Part shown: positions 41,147-51,758 of the stretch, in pieces
Numbering within the stretch: position 1 is the first letter of the stretch
Layout of the letters: each line of letters begins with the position of its first letter
Assembly: GCA_946478845.1 (NCBI GenBank)
Contig: CAMLDI010000017.1
Location: forward strand, 1 to 62,871
Direction of reading: 5' to 3'
Source of the DNA: an uncultured Paenibacillaceae bacterium
Lineage (GTDB): Bacteria; Bacillota; Bacilli; Aneurinibacillales; Aneurinibacillaceae
DNA: 62,871 nucleotides
The notes under the pieces: model-generated
The model's database searches: none
Told to the model about the DNA's origin: nothing
Seen by the model: the letters and a program-made list of their open reading frames with translations, nothing else
Program-made: the position numbers and the translations under genes

Positions 41147-41401
41147 CTATTTTTCACCCTCAAACTCAAAGTAATGGCCGTTTTTTTCATAATAAAAACC
41201 CTTTATTTCCACACGTTCTTTCTTAAAAGTTTCCTGCACTAAAGGAAAATCATCCATTGGGAAGTCGATGGATAATGCACAACCTGCTGTAATATCCTTC
41301 GGAGTGGGACGAGTATCAAGGTCAATTTCTAAAAACTCTAATAACGTTTCTGCTCTCAATGCTTGTTGCGTTGAATCAAAGGCAATTAACACTTTTCTCA
41401 T
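41147..41401 (-). CDS. DUF3343 protein (putative Se/S carrier-like)
   Basis: 84 residues. N-terminal MRKVLIAFDSTQQALRAE, DTRPTPKDITAGCALSI, and a GFYYEKN end match DUF3343, a small ferredoxin-like fold with one conserved Cys (C42 here, in TAGCALSI). Relatives often neighbour a class V aminotransferase of the cysteine-desulfurase type, which is present 1.4 kb away (42850-44007). The role would be sulfur or selenium transfer; unproven. The ATG at 41401 is used, 11 bases after GGAG. Confidence 0.75.
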   Translation of the reverse strand: MRKVLIAFDSTQQALRAETLLEFLEIDLDTRPTPKDITAGCALSIDFPMDDFPLVQETFKKERVEIKGFYYEKNGHYFEFEGEK

Positions 41402-41525
41402 TATTCCCATCACTCCTCAGTTCAGTTTGCTTTTATAAAAACTGCAAAGAAAATTGAATATAATGTATATTTTTTCTAACCCCATCTTATACTAGTACTA
41501 CTATATGTGTATATAGGGGGTAAGA

Positions 41526-42125
41526 ATGAAGAATAATAGTACGTTACCCACTCAACTGCTTAATCCTTTTAAAGTTAATTATCATGATGATTGCGCAGTA
41601 CATGAATTAAACCAAAATCTACAGCAATATTTTAGAACATACCAAAGTTATTCGGATATCGTTCTTTTGTGTATCGGAACAGACCGTTCAACAGGAGATG
41701 CCCTTGGTCCCTTAGTGGGATCCAAATTGGAACGATTATATCCAACAAATTGTACCATTTACGGTACTTTAGATTCACCAGTTCATGCAGTTAATTTACA
41801 AGAAACCCTGGATCGTGTCCATGAACTACATCATAACCCCCTTATCATCGGCATCGATGCTTGTTTAGGGCAATTTTCAAGTGTTGGTAAAATATCCATT
41901 ACAAATGGACCATTAAAACCTGGTGCAGGAGTAAAGAAAAGTCTACCGGAAGTAGGGCATTTCCATATTACAGGCATTGTGAATATTGGCGGGTTTATGG
42001 AATACTTTGTCCTGCAAAACACACGATTAAATCTTGTAATAAAGATGGCCGATGTCATTGCCACTTCTTTAAGTTTATCCATTGATAAAAGCCAGAAAAA
42101 AAGATTAAACCGATTTTTGCGCTAA
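41526..42125 (+). CDS. yyaC: Spore protease-like protein YyaC (DUF1256)
   Basis: 199 residues. The family core CIGTDRSTGDALGPLVGSKLE, DSPVHAVNLQETLD, and IGIDACLGQ is intact, with acidic residues placed as in the germination protease GPR fold. YyaC proteins occur only in spore formers. Transcribed against its neighbours from an AGGGGG site at 41516. Its presence supports a sporulating host. Confidence 0.9.
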   Translation: MKNNSTLPTQLLNPFKVNYHDDCAVHELNQNLQQYFRTYQSYSDIVLLCIGTDRSTGDALGPLVGSKLERLYPTNCTIYGTLDSPVHAVNLQETLDRVHELHHNPLIIGIDACLGQFSSVGKISITNGPLKPGAGVKKSLPEVGHFHITGIVNIGGFMEYFVLQNTRLNLVIKMADVIATSLSLSIDKSQKKRLNRFLR

Positions 42126-42136
42126 TCCTCATAACA

Positions 42137-42847
42137 CTAAATTACCTGAAATTTATGCAATAAATATACACCTATAACTACTACCACTATCGATGGGAGC
42201 ATATTTGCTACCCTTATTTTTTTGATACCCAGCATATTAATAGCAATGGCGATAATCATGATTCCACCTGTTGCTGTTAACTCGTTAATCATGATTCCCA
42301 TTAAATCATCACTGATAAACTTTTGAATAAAATAAGCACTTAAAGTAATTGCAGATTGATAAAGAAATACAGGAATAGCAGAGAAAATCACGCCTATTCC
42401 CATGGTTGATGAAAAGAGAATAGCTGTAAAACCATCTAATAAAGATTTGGTTAGTAATAGTTGATGGTCATTGCGAATCCCACTATCCAATGCTCCCAGG
42501 ATGGCCATCGCTCCGACGCAATAAATAATCGTTGCTGATACAAAGGCTAAGGAAATATTCCCCGGTCCTTTTTTTCCGACCCACTTTTCCAAATGGTGTC
42601 CCACACCTTCAAGTTTGTCTTCTAAAGCCCACCATTCCCCTAATATAGTTCCAATTACAATACTAAAAATAACAACCACAAAATTTTTGGATTCCAAACC
42701 CATTTCTATTCCCATAACCAAAACACATAAACTTATCACTTGCACTATGGATGTTTTAACATTTTCTTTCATCCTATTAATTGTTGTTCCAAGTAATGCC
42801 CCAATGATTATAGCTAGAGCATTTACAATCGTTCCTAATAAAATCAA
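42137..42847 (-). CDS. DUF554 membrane protein (YqgA-like)
   Basis: 236 residues, about seven hydrophobic segments. The N-terminus MILLGTIVNALAIIIGALLGT, EWWALEDKLEGVG and IYCVGAMAILGALDSGI are typical of DUF554, probably a transporter of unknown substrate. The start is TTG 42847, immediately after the stop of the upstream aminotransferase gene, behind GGAGGGC, so the two are coupled. Confidence 0.85.
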   Translation of the reverse strand: MILLGTIVNALAIIIGALLGTTINRMKENVKTSIVQVISLCVLVMGIEMGLESKNFVVVIFSIVIGTILGEWWALEDKLEGVGHHLEKWVGKKGPGNISLAFVSATIIYCVGAMAILGALDSGIRNDHQLLLTKSLLDGFTAILFSSTMGIGVIFSAIPVFLYQSAITLSAYFIQKFISDDLMGIMINELTATGGIMIIAIAINMLGIKKIRVANMLPSIVVVVIGVYLLHKFQVI

Positions 42848-42849
42848 AC

Positions 42850-44007
42850 TTAGCCCTCCAATAAAGCTTCCAGTATTTCTTTAATGGCTATAATGAATTG
42901 TTCCACCTGTTCTCGCGTATTAAAATATCCAAAACTTATGCGAACTGAGCCTGTTTCAGCAGTACCTGCTGTTTCATGGGCTAAAGGGGTACAATGATAC
43001 CCACCACGTACTGCAATCCCATATTCTTGATCTAAAATATAAGCCAACTCTGAAGCATCCATCCCAATTACATTGAAAGAAATGACAGCCACTCGTTCAA
43101 TTTCATAATGGGGACCGTATATTTCTACACCTGGAAGATCCTCTAACTTTTGTAGAGTATATTTTGTTAATTCCCATTCTTTTTTACGGATTTTTTCTAC
43201 TCCTACATTTAAAACAAATTCAACGCCAGCTAATAAACCTGCAATGCCAGGTGTATTAAGGGTCCCACTTTCATATCGATCTGGTCTTGTACCAGGTTGT
43301 TCAATTAATTCAGAATGGCTCCCGGTTCCGCCATGAAGCAAAGGTTCTAATTCAATATCGGGATGAACGTATAATGCTCCCGTTCCTTGAGGGCCATATA
43401 ATCCCTTATGGCCAGGAAACCCTAAGAGGCTAATATTCATATCCTCTACATCAATTGGCAGAATGCCAGCAGATTGAGAACCATCTACGAGAAATGGAAT
43501 GGCATATTCTTTTGCTATTGCACCAATTTCTTTTATTGGTGCAATAGTCCCTAATAAATTTGATGCATGGCTAACCGCAATTAAGCGAGTATTGCTTTTT
43601 ATTGCTTTTTTGAAATCCTCAATTTGAAAACTATTTTCTTCTGGTTTAATATAAGTAATCTCAACACCATGGTTTTTTTTCATATATTCTAATGGCCGGC
43701 GAATGGAATTATGTTCTAACGTTGTAGTAATGACATGATCTCCTTTTTTTAAGAGCCCTTTAATCGCCGTGTTTAAAGCCATAGTGGCATTCATGGTAAA
43801 GAAGATATCATTTGGATTTTGAATATTAAATAATTGAGCTAGTTTTACTCTTGTCTTATAAATCACTTTACTTGCTCTCATGGAAAGCTGGTGGCCCCCA
43901 CGCCCTGGATTTGCCCCATACTCTTGTATGCATTCCGCTACCTTTTGACTTACCTCCAGCGGTTTTGGCCAGGAGGAAGCTGCATTATCAAAATAAATAA
44001 TATCCAT
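42850..44007 (-). CDS. Class V aminotransferase / cysteine-desulfurase family protein
   Basis: 385 residues, PLP-dependent. PLP-binding Lys is in GFPGHKGLYGPQGTG; SHASNLLGTIAPI and DGSQSAGILPID hold the cofactor; the C-terminal GIAVRGGYHCTPLAHETAGT carries the catalytic Cys. This is the TIGR01977/EF2568-type group, which often travels with DUF3343 and selenium genes. No selD or selU is visible here. Likely removes sulfur or selenium from cysteine or selenocysteine; substrate not settled. Confidence 0.85.
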   Translation of the reverse strand: MDIIYFDNAASSWPKPLEVSQKVAECIQEYGANPGRGGHQLSMRASKVIYKTRVKLAQLFNIQNPNDIFFTMNATMALNTAIKGLLKKGDHVITTTLEHNSIRRPLEYMKKNHGVEITYIKPEENSFQIEDFKKAIKSNTRLIAVSHASNLLGTIAPIKEIGAIAKEYAIPFLVDGSQSAGILPIDVEDMNISLLGFPGHKGLYGPQGTGALYVHPDIELEPLLHGGTGSHSELIEQPGTRPDRYESGTLNTPGIAGLLAGVEFVLNVGVEKIRKKEWELTKYTLQKLEDLPGVEIYGPHYEIERVAVISFNVIGMDASELAYILDQEYGIAVRGGYHCTPLAHETAGTAETGSVRISFGYFNTREQVEQFIIAIKEILEALLEG

Positions 44008-44117
44008 ACATTACACCACCCTCCAATAATGGTTTTATTATAACAAAGAAAATATAGTAGAGTAATTTGTGTTAGATTATCTTACCCAGTTGATTGAAGG
44101 TGACGTATAAAAGTAAG

Positions 44118-44141
44118 AAAAAAAGCAACCATAATGGTTGC
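44118..44141 (-). terminator. Terminator after parB
   Basis: GCAACCATAATGGTTGC folds as a compact hairpin, with seven T residues next on the minus strand. Confidence 0.9.
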
Positions 44142-44151
44142 CAGATGATGG

Positions 44152-45006
44152 CTATTCATTTTCTTTTTCTAAAATTTCCAGGATTCGTTCTAAATCTTCT
44201 TGAGAAAAATAAGCAATTTCTATTTTCCCTTTATTTTCTTTCCCAGGTTTAATAACCACAGAAGTTCCAAATGTTACTCTCAATCTTTCCTCAATATCTT
44301 CAAGGAATTTTCCTTTTTCTATTTTTTTTGTTTCACGTGAAACATTTCTCCCTGATTCAATTCTTTTAATCAATTCTTCTACCTGGCGCACACTAAGGTC
44401 TTGATTTACAATTTCATTAGCTATTTGAATCTTAAGTTCATTATTTTCTACAGCAAGAAGAGCACGTGCATGTCCCATAGAGATTGTTCCACGTGAAACA
44501 ATTTCCTGGATTTCTTCTGGAAGATTTAATAAGCGAAGAAAATTGGCTACATGTGGACGGCTTTTTCCTACTCGATCTGCAAGTTCTTCCTGAGTTAATG
44601 AAAATGTAGTCATTAATTTTTGATAAGCTTGCGCAATTTCCATTGCATTTAGATTTTCCCGTTGTAAATTTTCAATAAGAGCAATTTCCATTACCTGTTC
44701 ATCGGTAAACTCCTTTACAACTACAGGAACCCGTTTTAACCCTGCTAATTGTGCAGCTCTTAAGCGCCTTTCCCCGGCAACCAATTGATAACCTTTCACA
44801 CTTTTTCGTAAAACCAATGGTTGTAATATCCCAAATTCTAAAATTGAGGATTTTAATTCTTCCAGGGTGTTTTCTTCAAAATGTTTTCGAGGTTGGTAAG
44901 GATTTGGACGAATTTCTTTAATGTTTACTTCTTGTACTTGATCTTCATCATTAACATCTAAAGAAGAAATTAAAGCATCTAGCCCACGGCCCAAACGCTT
45001 ACTCAT
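44152..45006 (-). CDS. parB: Chromosome partition protein ParB (Spo0J)
   Basis: 284 residues. ParB/Srx CTPase domain with [14 protein letters not shown] (CTP-binding GERRxRA box), [19 protein letters not shown], then a helix-turn-helix ([27 protein letters not shown]) that binds parS, and a C-terminal dimer domain. It spreads as a CTP-dependent clamp and loads SMC. Two parS sites lie inside its own gene. It overlaps parA by 8 bases. Confidence 0.97.
   Translation of the reverse strand: MSKRLGRGLDALISSLDVNDEDQVQEVNIKEIRPNPYQPRKHFEENTLEELKSSILEFGILQPLVLRKSVKGYQLVAGERRLRAAQLAGLKRVPVVVKEFTDEQVMEIALIENLQRENLNAMEIAQAYQKLMTTFSLTQEELADRVGKSRPHVANFLRLLNLPEEIQEIVSRGTISMGHARALLAVENNELKIQIANEIVNQDLSVRQVEELIKRIESGRNVSRETKKIEKGKFLEDIEERLRVTFGTSVVIKPGKENKGKIEIAYFSQEDLERILEILEKENE
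44329..44344. promoter_or_regulatory. parS site 1 (inside parB)
   Basis: TGTTTCACGTGAAACA, a perfect 16-base palindrome matching the parS consensus. Confidence 0.97.
44485..44500. promoter_or_regulatory. parS site 2 (inside parB)
   Basis: TGTTCCACGTGAAACA, identical to the classical parS of the B. subtilis spo0J gene. Confidence 0.97.
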
Positions 45007-45760
45007 TACTTATCACCTCTTTTGCAAGTTCTCGGTATACTTCAGCTCCTTTTGAACGAGGATCATAAGAAATGATAGCCTGTCCATAACTGGGAGCTTC
45101 GCTTAATCGAACATTGCGGGGAACCACGGATTTATATACTTTTTCTCTGAAATATTTTTTAACCTCTTCTATAACCTGTAACCCTAAATTGGTTCGTGCG
45201 TCTAACATCGTTAATAAAACGCCTTCAATATACAAATCCTTATTTAATTGTTTTTGTACAAGCCGGATGGTATTTAGCAGTTGGCTTAACCCTTCCAGAG
45301 CGTAATATTCACATTGAATTGGAATCAGTACAGAATCTGATGCAGTTAATGCGTTGATTGTTAAAATTCCTAAAGATGGTGGACAATCAATGATAACATA
45401 GTCATACTTTTCACGAACGATATCTAAGGCTTGTTTTAGTCTTCTCTCTCTTGAATAAACAGGTACAAGTTCAATTTCTGCCCCTGCTAATTGAATGGTA
45501 GCAGGCAAAATAAATAACTTTTCAATGGCTGTTGGCAGAATTGCATCAATGGTATTTATATCATTTATTAAAACATCATATACACAATAACGAACATCCG
45601 CTTTATTTATTCCTAATCCACTAGTCGCATTCCCCTGAGGATCAATATCTACTAATAATACTTTTTTACCTTCAACTGCAAGACAGGCAGCAAGATTTAC
45701 CGAAGTTGTAGTTTTGCCTACGCCACCCTTCTGATTTGCAACAGTAATGATTTTCCCCAT
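44999..45760 (-). CDS. parA: Chromosome partition ATPase ParA (Soj)
   Basis: 253 residues. Deviant Walker [13 protein letters not shown] near the N-terminus, Walker A' [13 protein letters not shown], and Walker [11 protein letters not shown]. It binds DNA as an ATP dimer, works with ParB in origin segregation and, as a monomer, inhibits DnaA. Start ATG behind a GAGAGGTG site. Repeat element B lies between it and noc. Confidence 0.97.
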   Translation of the reverse strand: MGKIITVANQKGGVGKTTTSVNLAACLAVEGKKVLLVDIDPQGNATSGLGINKADVRYCVYDVLINDINTIDAILPTAIEKLFILPATIQLAGAEIELVPVYSRERRLKQALDIVREKYDYVIIDCPPSLGILTINALTASDSVLIPIQCEYYALEGLSQLLNTIRLVQKQLNKDLYIEGVLLTMLDARTNLGLQVIEEVKKYFREKVYKSVVPRNVRLSEAPSYGQAIISYDPRSKGAEVYRELAKEVISNE

Positions 45761-45784
45761 TTTTTCACCTCTCTCACATCCAAT

Positions 45785-45846
45785 AAAGAAAACTTGGCTG
45801 ACGCCAAACCTTTAAAAAGGCGTTGGCATCAGCCTTAGTTGTCCTT
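45785..45846 (+). repeat. Dispersed palindromic element, copy B
   Basis: AAAGAAAACTTGGCT on the left, an imperfect inverted core (GACGCCAAACC ... GGCGTTGGCATC), and AGCCTTAGTTGTCCTTA on the right. It lies between noc and parA. The rest of 45761-45927 has no gene. Confidence 0.8.
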
Positions 45847-45927
45847 ATGGGGATAAGATAAAATTTCTAATTTCTTATCCGCAAACAAAGCGGCTAAAAT
45901 TTAGAGCCGCATCATAATATAATGTCT

Positions 45928-46743
45928 CTATTTTTTTGGGATTTTAATAACAAATTGATAACAATCATCAAGCTCTTCTTCTTGAGTTTCAATGGATAAA
46001 CCACTTTGAATAACCATATCAACAGATTTTCTCACAGTGTTAATGGCTAACCTCATATCTTTAGAAAAAGAACGCCGTGTTTGTTTCGGCTTTTTATCAT
46101 CTTTCTCTAAAAGATGTTGAATCCGTTGCTCTGTTTGTTTTACATTCAATTCTTTATCAATAATTTCCCCTAAAACTTGAATCTGCAATTCTTCATCTTT
46201 TAAAGAAAGCAACGCCCTTGCATGTCTTTCAGTAATTTTTCGAATTAATAAAGCATCTTGCACAACTTTTGGCAAATGAAGGAGTCGAAGTTTATTAGCT
46301 ACAGTAGATTGTCCCTTTCCCAATCGTTTTGCCATACTCTCTTGTGTTAATCCATGCAATTCAATTAATTTTTGGTACGCAACCGCTTCTTCAATGGCCG
46401 TTAAGCCTTCACGTTGTAAGTTTTCTATTAATGCTATGGAAGCAGCTTGCTCATCATTAAATTCTTTAACGATTGCAGGAATTCGTTCCATACCAAGCTT
46501 TCTTACTGCCCGCCAACGTCGTTCACCAGCAATTATTTCATATTTTCCATTTCGTTCTCTAACAACGATTGGTTGAATGACGCCATGAGACTTGATGGTT
46601 TCACAAAGCTCTTCAATTTTCTCATCATCAAATACAGTACGAGGTTGATAAGGATTAGGAATAATATTAGCTACAGGTATTTTTTTTATTTCCTCATACT
46701 CAGAACGTTCTAGTCCGAATAAACGTGAAAACTGATCTCTCAT
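45928..46743 (-). CDS. noc: Nucleoid occlusion protein Noc
   Basis: 271 residues, ParB paralogue. The N-terminus [12 protein letters not shown] is the amphipathic membrane-targeting helix of Noc. [14 protein letters not shown] is the CTP box and the helix-turn-helix is [25 protein letters not shown]. Noc blocks division over the nucleoid. The expected Noc-binding sites are spread over the chromosome, and none is clear in this window. Position next to rsmG is conserved. Confidence 0.93.
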   Translation of the reverse strand: MRDQFSRLFGLERSEYEEIKKIPVANIIPNPYQPRTVFDDEKIEELCETIKSHGVIQPIVVRERNGKYEIIAGERRWRAVRKLGMERIPAIVKEFNDEQAASIALIENLQREGLTAIEEAVAYQKLIELHGLTQESMAKRLGKGQSTVANKLRLLHLPKVVQDALLIRKITERHARALLSLKDEELQIQVLGEIIDKELNVKQTEQRIQHLLEKDDKKPKQTRRSFSKDMRLAINTVRKSVDMVIQSGLSIETQEEELDDCYQFVIKIPKK

Positions 46744-46815
46744 GAAAAAGCACCATCCATTCTCTTTGTTCCTCAGGTGTAATTCGCCAAAATATGATCT
46801 ATTTCCTGCAAAAAT

Positions 46816-46831
46816 TGTTTCACGTGAAACA
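46816..46831. promoter_or_regulatory. parS site 3 (between rsmG and noc)
   Basis: TGTTTCACGTGAAACA, perfect, 73 bases upstream of the noc start. It lies outside any coding sequence, so ParB or Noc bound here could affect noc expression. Confidence 0.95.
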
Positions 46832-46836
46832 AAAGG

Positions 46837-46869
46837 AAAAACCCATGTGAGCTTAACCCTTCACATGGG
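46837..46869 (-). terminator. Terminator after rsmG
   Basis: CCCATGTGA pairs with TCACATGGG, followed by T residues on the minus strand. It directly abuts parS site 3. Confidence 0.85.
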
Positions 46870-46888
46870 ATCCTGATGAGGGAATTTA

Positions 46889-47605
46889 TTAACTAATGGG
46901 ATTCTTTGCTGGTATTCCCGCTTTACGAGGATATAACTTTGGCGTTTTCTTTTCTTTCTTGATTTCAATAATATTTCGTTCAGAGTTTTCAATAGGAAGA
47001 GCAAATATATGAATGTTCTTAAGTTGTCCACCTAAAACATGAATCCCTTTATTTGCTTCCTTTAATTCTTCTTCAGTCTGGGACCCTTTCATCACTAGAA
47101 ATGTCCCGCCTACTCTTGCAAAGGGAAGACAAAATTCTGAAAGAACAATTAATCTTGCGACAGCCCGGGCAGTAACTAAATCATATTTTTCCCGATAGAT
47201 TGAATTTTGCCCGGCATCTTCAGCCCGACTATGAACAAGGTTGACCTGTTCTAATCTTAACTCATTTATTACTTCCTGTAAAAAGTTTAATCGTTTTTTT
47301 AAAGAATCTAAAATAGTTAATTGTAAATGGGGAAAACAAATTTTTAAAGGAATCCCGGGAAACCCTGCTCCTGAACCCACATCAATCATCGTTTTGGTAG
47401 ATAAAAAGTCATAGTGAAAAGCAGGAGATACTGAGTCGTAAAAATGTTTCTCATATACTTGATTTTTCTCCGTAATCCCCGTTAAATTCATTTTTTCATT
47501 CCATTCAACTAATAACTGATAATACCGTTCAAATTGCTGTAATTGTTCAGATGAAAGGGAAATCCCCTTTTCCTCTAATAATTTCTGAAAAGACCGGGGG
47601 TCCAT
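46889..47605 (-). CDS. rsmG: 16S rRNA G527 N7-methyltransferase RsmG
   Basis: 238 residues. SAM motif DVGSGAGFPGIPL, ARAVARLIVLSEFCLP and a basic C-terminal end (RKAGIPAKNPIS). It methylates G527 of 16S rRNA; loss gives low-level streptomycin resistance in relatives. It lies 19 bases downstream of mnmG, so both are co-transcribed. Confidence 0.95.
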   Translation of the reverse strand: MDPRSFQKLLEEKGISLSSEQLQQFERYYQLLVEWNEKMNLTGITEKNQVYEKHFYDSVSPAFHYDFLSTKTMIDVGSGAGFPGIPLKICFPHLQLTILDSLKKRLNFLQEVINELRLEQVNLVHSRAEDAGQNSIYREKYDLVTARAVARLIVLSEFCLPFARVGGTFLVMKGSQTEEELKEANKGIHVLGGQLKNIHIFALPIENSERNIIEIKKEKKTPKLYPRKAGIPAKNPIS

Positions 47606-47624
47606 GTACGTCCACCTCTATTCA

Positions 47625-49499
47625 TTAAGCTTTTTTATCTGCTAAATAAACAAGTAAAACAGAGATATCTGCTGGTGTCACCCCTGATATTCTCGATGCC
47701 TGGCCAATAGAAAGAGGCTTTACTTGATCTAATTTTTGCCGCGCTTCTTTCGCTAAACCATGGAAATTCAGATAGTCTAAATCCATAGGAAGACGCTTTT
47801 TCTCCATTTTCTTCAAACGCTCTACATCTTGCAGCTGTTTTCGAATATATCCTTCATATTTTACCTGTATTTCAACCTGTTCAGCTATATCTTCAGATAC
47901 TTTTACTGCTGGAGGCGCTAATTCTTCAATATGTTTATAGGTAACTTCAGGACGTTTTAATAAGGTATACAAATCAACCCCGTTATCTAATTCCCTTGAA
48001 CCCACACTTTGCAATAAAGCCTGGACTTCAGGACGAGGCCCAATTTTTTCACTTTTCAACCGCTCTTTTTCTAATTCTATTGAATCTCTCTTTGCGTTGA
48101 ATTTTTGATATCTTTCTTCATTGATTAAACCAATTTCATACCCAATGTCCATTAAACGGAGATCTGCATTGTCATGGCGCAATAATAGACGATATTCTGC
48201 CCGAGATGTCAATAAACGATAAGGTTCATTGGTTCCTTTGGTAACTAAATCATCAATTAACACACCTAAATAAGCCTGGGAACGGTCAAGAATTACACTT
48301 TCTTTTCCCTGCACTTTTCTAGCTGCATTAATTCCCGCCATAAGTCCTTGACCGGCCGCTTCTTCATAACCAGATGTGCCATTTAATTGCCCTGCAGTAA
48401 ATAATCCTGGTATTTTTTTAATTTCTAAATTGGGCCAAAGTTGTGTAGGAACAATGGCATCATATTCAATAGCATAACCAGGACGCATCATTTCCACTTT
48501 TTCTAATCCTTTAATGGAACGAAGAATGTTAATTTGTACTTCTTCAGGCATACTGGTGGATAACCCCTGTACATAGACCTCATCTGTATTTCTCCCTTCA
48601 GGTTCAAGGAAGATTTGATGGCGAGGCTTATCATTAAAACGAACAATTTTATCTTCAATGGATGGACAATAACGGGGGCCTGTCCCTTCAATTACACCAG
48701 AAAACATGGGTGCACGATGCAAATTAGAATTAATCACCTGGTGGGTTTCTTCATTGGTATATGTTAACCAACAAGGCAATTGCTCATCAATTTTAAACTC
48801 AGTTGTTTCATAGGAAAAGGCACGAGGAACCTGATCTCCTGGTTGAATTTCTGTTTTATCATAATCAATGGTAGAACTATATACCCTTGGAGGGGTTCCT
48901 GTTTTAAAACGAACCAGTTCTATCCCTAATTCTTTTAAATGGTGAGAAAGCTTAACAGAAGGTTTCATATTATTAGGACCACTTTCATACTGTAAATCCC
49001 CAATAATAATCTTTCCTCGCAAATAGGTTCCTGTTGTTAATACAACAGCTTTCCCAGCATACTCTGCACCTGTATTGGTAATAACTCCTTTACAAGTCCC
49101 ATCTTCCACAATTAATTGATCTACAGTGGCTTGTCTCAAAACTAAATTTTCCGTTTTTTCCAATGTTTGTTTCATTGTGTTTTGATAAAGCACTTTATCC
49201 GCCTGAGCTCTTAATGCATGAACAGCAGGCCCTTTTCCAGTATTCAACATTCTCATTTGAATATAGGTTTTATCAATATTTTTAGCCATTTCTCCGCCCA
49301 GGGCATCAATTTCTCGCACTACATGACCTTTTGCGGGACCGCCAATTGATGGATTGCAAGGCATAAAAGCCACTGAATCTAAGCTAATCGTTAAAAATAA
49401 TGTAGAGCACCCCATTCTTGCGGAAGCTAAAGCAGCCTCACAACCAGCATGGCCTGCCCCTACAACTATGACATCAAATTCACCTGCTAGATATCCCAT
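47625..49499 (-). CDS. mnmG: tRNA uridine-34 modification enzyme MnmG (GidA)
   Basis: 624 residues. FAD-binding [17 protein letters not shown] near the N-terminus, [23 protein letters not shown], a central PALxTGxY-like region ([26 protein letters not shown]) and a C-terminal helical domain for MnmE. Forms a complex with MnmE that adds the aminomethyl group to the wobble uridine. Full-length. Confidence 0.97.
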   Translation of the reverse strand: MGYLAGEFDVIVVGAGHAGCEAALASARMGCSTLFLTISLDSVAFMPCNPSIGGPAKGHVVREIDALGGEMAKNIDKTYIQMRMLNTGKGPAVHALRAQADKVLYQNTMKQTLEKTENLVLRQATVDQLIVEDGTCKGVITNTGAEYAGKAVVLTTGTYLRGKIIIGDLQYESGPNNMKPSVKLSHHLKELGIELVRFKTGTPPRVYSSTIDYDKTEIQPGDQVPRAFSYETTEFKIDEQLPCWLTYTNEETHQVINSNLHRAPMFSGVIEGTGPRYCPSIEDKIVRFNDKPRHQIFLEPEGRNTDEVYVQGLSTSMPEEVQINILRSIKGLEKVEMMRPGYAIEYDAIVPTQLWPNLEIKKIPGLFTAGQLNGTSGYEEAAGQGLMAGINAARKVQGKESVILDRSQAYLGVLIDDLVTKGTNEPYRLLTSRAEYRLLLRHDNADLRLMDIGYEIGLINEERYQKFNAKRDSIELEKERLKSEKIGPRPEVQALLQSVGSRELDNGVDLYTLLKRPEVTYKHIEELAPPAVKVSEDIAEQVEIQVKYEGYIRKQLQDVERLKKMEKKRLPMDLDYLNFHGLAKEARQKLDQVKPLSIGQASRISGVTPADISVLLVYLADKKA

Positions 49500-49521
49500 A
49501 AATTTCCCTCCCTTATCCTAG

Positions 49522-50892
49522 TTATTTTCCTAGGCAAAAACGGGAAAAAATTTGATCCAGTAAATCTTCACTTACTGTTTCCCCCGTAATTTCTCCAAGT
49601 AATTCCCAACACCTGCGAAGGTCAAAGGCAATCATATCAACAGGAAGCCCATTTTCACAGGACTCACTCGCTTCTTCTATCGAACCTTTTGCTTCTTTTA
49701 ATAATTGAATATGACGTGCATTACTTACATAGGTTAAATCATCACTATGCAATTGTCCTTCGAAAAATAATTTTGCAATAGCTTCCTCAAGAAGTTCAAT
49801 CCCTTTTTCGTTTTTAATTGACATAGTAACAAGGGGAAATCCTTCAGTTTTTTCCTTCAATACAGCCATATTAAGTTTCTGTGGAAGATCTATTTTATTA
49901 ACTACGATAATCCCTTTTCTATTCTTTATGGTTTCAAGAAGTTCTAAATCTTCTTCTGTTAAAGGTTCCCCATTGTTTAATAATAACAAGATAAGATCCG
50001 CTTGATCTAATACTTCCCGAGACTTTTTCACCCCAATTTTTTCTACTACGTCCTCCGTATTACGAATTCCAGCAGTATCAATTAACCTCAATGGAATACC
50101 ACGGACATTCACATATTCCTCAATAATATCCCTTGTTGTTCCTGGAATATCAGTGACAATTGCTTTTGATTCTTGAATTAATGTATTTAATAAAGAAGAT
50201 TTTCCTACATTCGGACGCCCTACAATGGCTGTAGACAACCCTTCTCTCATAATTTTCCCTTGATGGGCATTCTGTAAAAGACGAGAGATTTCCCCTTTTA
50301 CCCAATCCCCTTTGTCTATAATTAATGAACGGGTTACCTCTTCTACATCATGTTCTGGATAATCAATATTTACCTCGATGTGGGCAATTAATGCAAGCAA
50401 TTCATTTCTAATCTTCTCAATGGACCCAGATAACTTCCCCTGCACTTGACCCATGGCCACTTTCATTGCCCGATCCGTTTTTGCTCTTATTAAATCAATG
50501 ACAGCTTCCACCTGTGATAAATCAATTCTGCCATTTAAAAATGCCCGTTTCGTAAATTCCCCTGGTTCCGCTAATCTTGCCCCTGCACTTAATACTTCTT
50601 CTAATACCCGTTGTACGGACACCAATCCACCATGGCAATTTACTTCAACTACATCCTCTCTTGTAAACGTTCGAGGACTTTTCATGATAGTGACCATCAC
50701 TTCATCGATTACCTCTCCTGATTCATTTACAATATGGCCATAGTGAATCGTATGGCTATCCACAGTGGATAACTTTTTCATTCCCCGATAAATCCTATCC
50801 ACAATGTGAATAGCCTGATCACCACTAACTCTTATAATAGCAATTCCGCCTTCACCAGGCGGGGTTGCGATCGCTGCAATTGTATCAAACAT
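49522..50892 (-). CDS. mnmE: tRNA modification GTPase MnmE (TrmE)
   Basis: 456 residues. N-terminal tetrahydrofolate-binding domain ([23 protein letters not shown]), G domain with [18 protein letters not shown] and NKID motifs, and the terminal FCLGK, whose Cys acts in the chemistry. K-dependent G-domain dimer. Works with MnmG, the next gene in the same direction. Confidence 0.97.
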   Translation of the reverse strand: MFDTIAAIATPPGEGGIAIIRVSGDQAIHIVDRIYRGMKKLSTVDSHTIHYGHIVNESGEVIDEVMVTIMKSPRTFTREDVVEVNCHGGLVSVQRVLEEVLSAGARLAEPGEFTKRAFLNGRIDLSQVEAVIDLIRAKTDRAMKVAMGQVQGKLSGSIEKIRNELLALIAHIEVNIDYPEHDVEEVTRSLIIDKGDWVKGEISRLLQNAHQGKIMREGLSTAIVGRPNVGKSSLLNTLIQESKAIVTDIPGTTRDIIEEYVNVRGIPLRLIDTAGIRNTEDVVEKIGVKKSREVLDQADLILLLLNNGEPLTEEDLELLETIKNRKGIIVVNKIDLPQKLNMAVLKEKTEGFPLVTMSIKNEKGIELLEEAIAKLFFEGQLHSDDLTYVSNARHIQLLKEAKGSIEEASESCENGLPVDMIAFDLRRCWELLGEITGETVSEDLLDQIFSRFCLGK

Positions 50893-50975
50893 TATTTTTC
50901 ACCACACAAATTGTCTATGATTAAATCTTTTCCTAAAAGTATAGAATACCATACTCAACAAAAAAATCCTAAAAT

Positions 50976-51006
50976 AAAAAAAGCTGCCATAAAAATTTAC
51001 GGCAGC
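50976..51006 (-). terminator. Terminator after jag
   Basis: GCTGCC pairs with GGCAGC around an AT-rich loop, followed by seven T residues on the minus strand. It divides the jag operon from mnmE. Confidence 0.85.
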
Positions 51007-51020
51007 CTGTTTCTCATTAT

Positions 51021-51758
51021 TTATCTATTTTGATTGCTAATTACGATTCGACGATAAGGCTCTGAACCTTCGCTAAAAGTAGTGATTCCTTTTCGTCCCT
51101 GCAGATAAGTATGGATAATTTTCCGTTCTGCAGGATTCATCGGTTCAAGACGAACTGGCTTTCCTGATCTTTTAACCTGGGCAGCAATACGATCAGCCAA
51201 TTGCTCCAAAGTTTCTTTTCGTTTAGAACGATAATTTTCAGCATCAAGAATGATACGAACTCTTTTTTCAGAATAACGGTTTGCAACCGTATTCACTAAA
51301 TACTGAAGGGAATCTAATGTTTGCCCACGCCGGCCAATAATTAAACCTAATCCCTCACCGTATATATTAAATAATATATTGCCATCTCTTGAAAGCCGTT
51401 CAACTCCAGCATTTAAACCCATAGTTTCAAGTACGTTAAGGAGGAATTGTTTTGCTTCTTCCACCACCTCTTGTTCATTTAATACCCGGTGGCTTTTTTC
51501 CGACCTTTCCGTCACTTCAACAACAGGATCCATTTCAGGCTCAGAAATAGATACTTCTTCTTTTGGTTCAACTAAGATTACTTCTTCAATCATTGTTACT
51601 TCGACTTTAGCTTCTCTTACACCGATTAAACCTAAAAAGCCTTTACTCGGTTCTTCAAGAACCTGATAAGTCACTTTAGATCTAGTGGTATTTAATTTAG
51701 TTAAAGCTGATTGAATAGCGTCTTCAATGGTTTTACCTGTTGTTGTAATTTTATTCAT
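51021..51758 (-). CDS. jag: RNA-binding protein Jag (KhpB/EloR)
   Basis: 245 residues: an N-terminal Jag_N domain (residues 1-50, FLGLIGVREAKVEV), an acidic linker, a KH domain (GLGLIIGRRGQTLDSLQYLVN) and an R3H domain (NPAERKIIHTYLQGRKGITTFSEG). It binds RNA with KhpA and helps control elongation and cell shape. It overlaps yidC by 8 bases, the normal spoIIIJ-jag operon. Confidence 0.95.
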   Translation of the reverse strand: MNKITTTGKTIEDAIQSALTKLNTTRSKVTYQVLEEPSKGFLGLIGVREAKVEVTMIEEVILVEPKEEVSISEPEMDPVVEVTERSEKSHRVLNEQEVVEEAKQFLLNVLETMGLNAGVERLSRDGNILFNIYGEGLGLIIGRRGQTLDSLQYLVNTVANRYSEKRVRIILDAENYRSKRKETLEQLADRIAAQVKRSGKPVRLEPMNPAERKIIHTYLQGRKGITTFSEGSEPYRRIVISNQNR

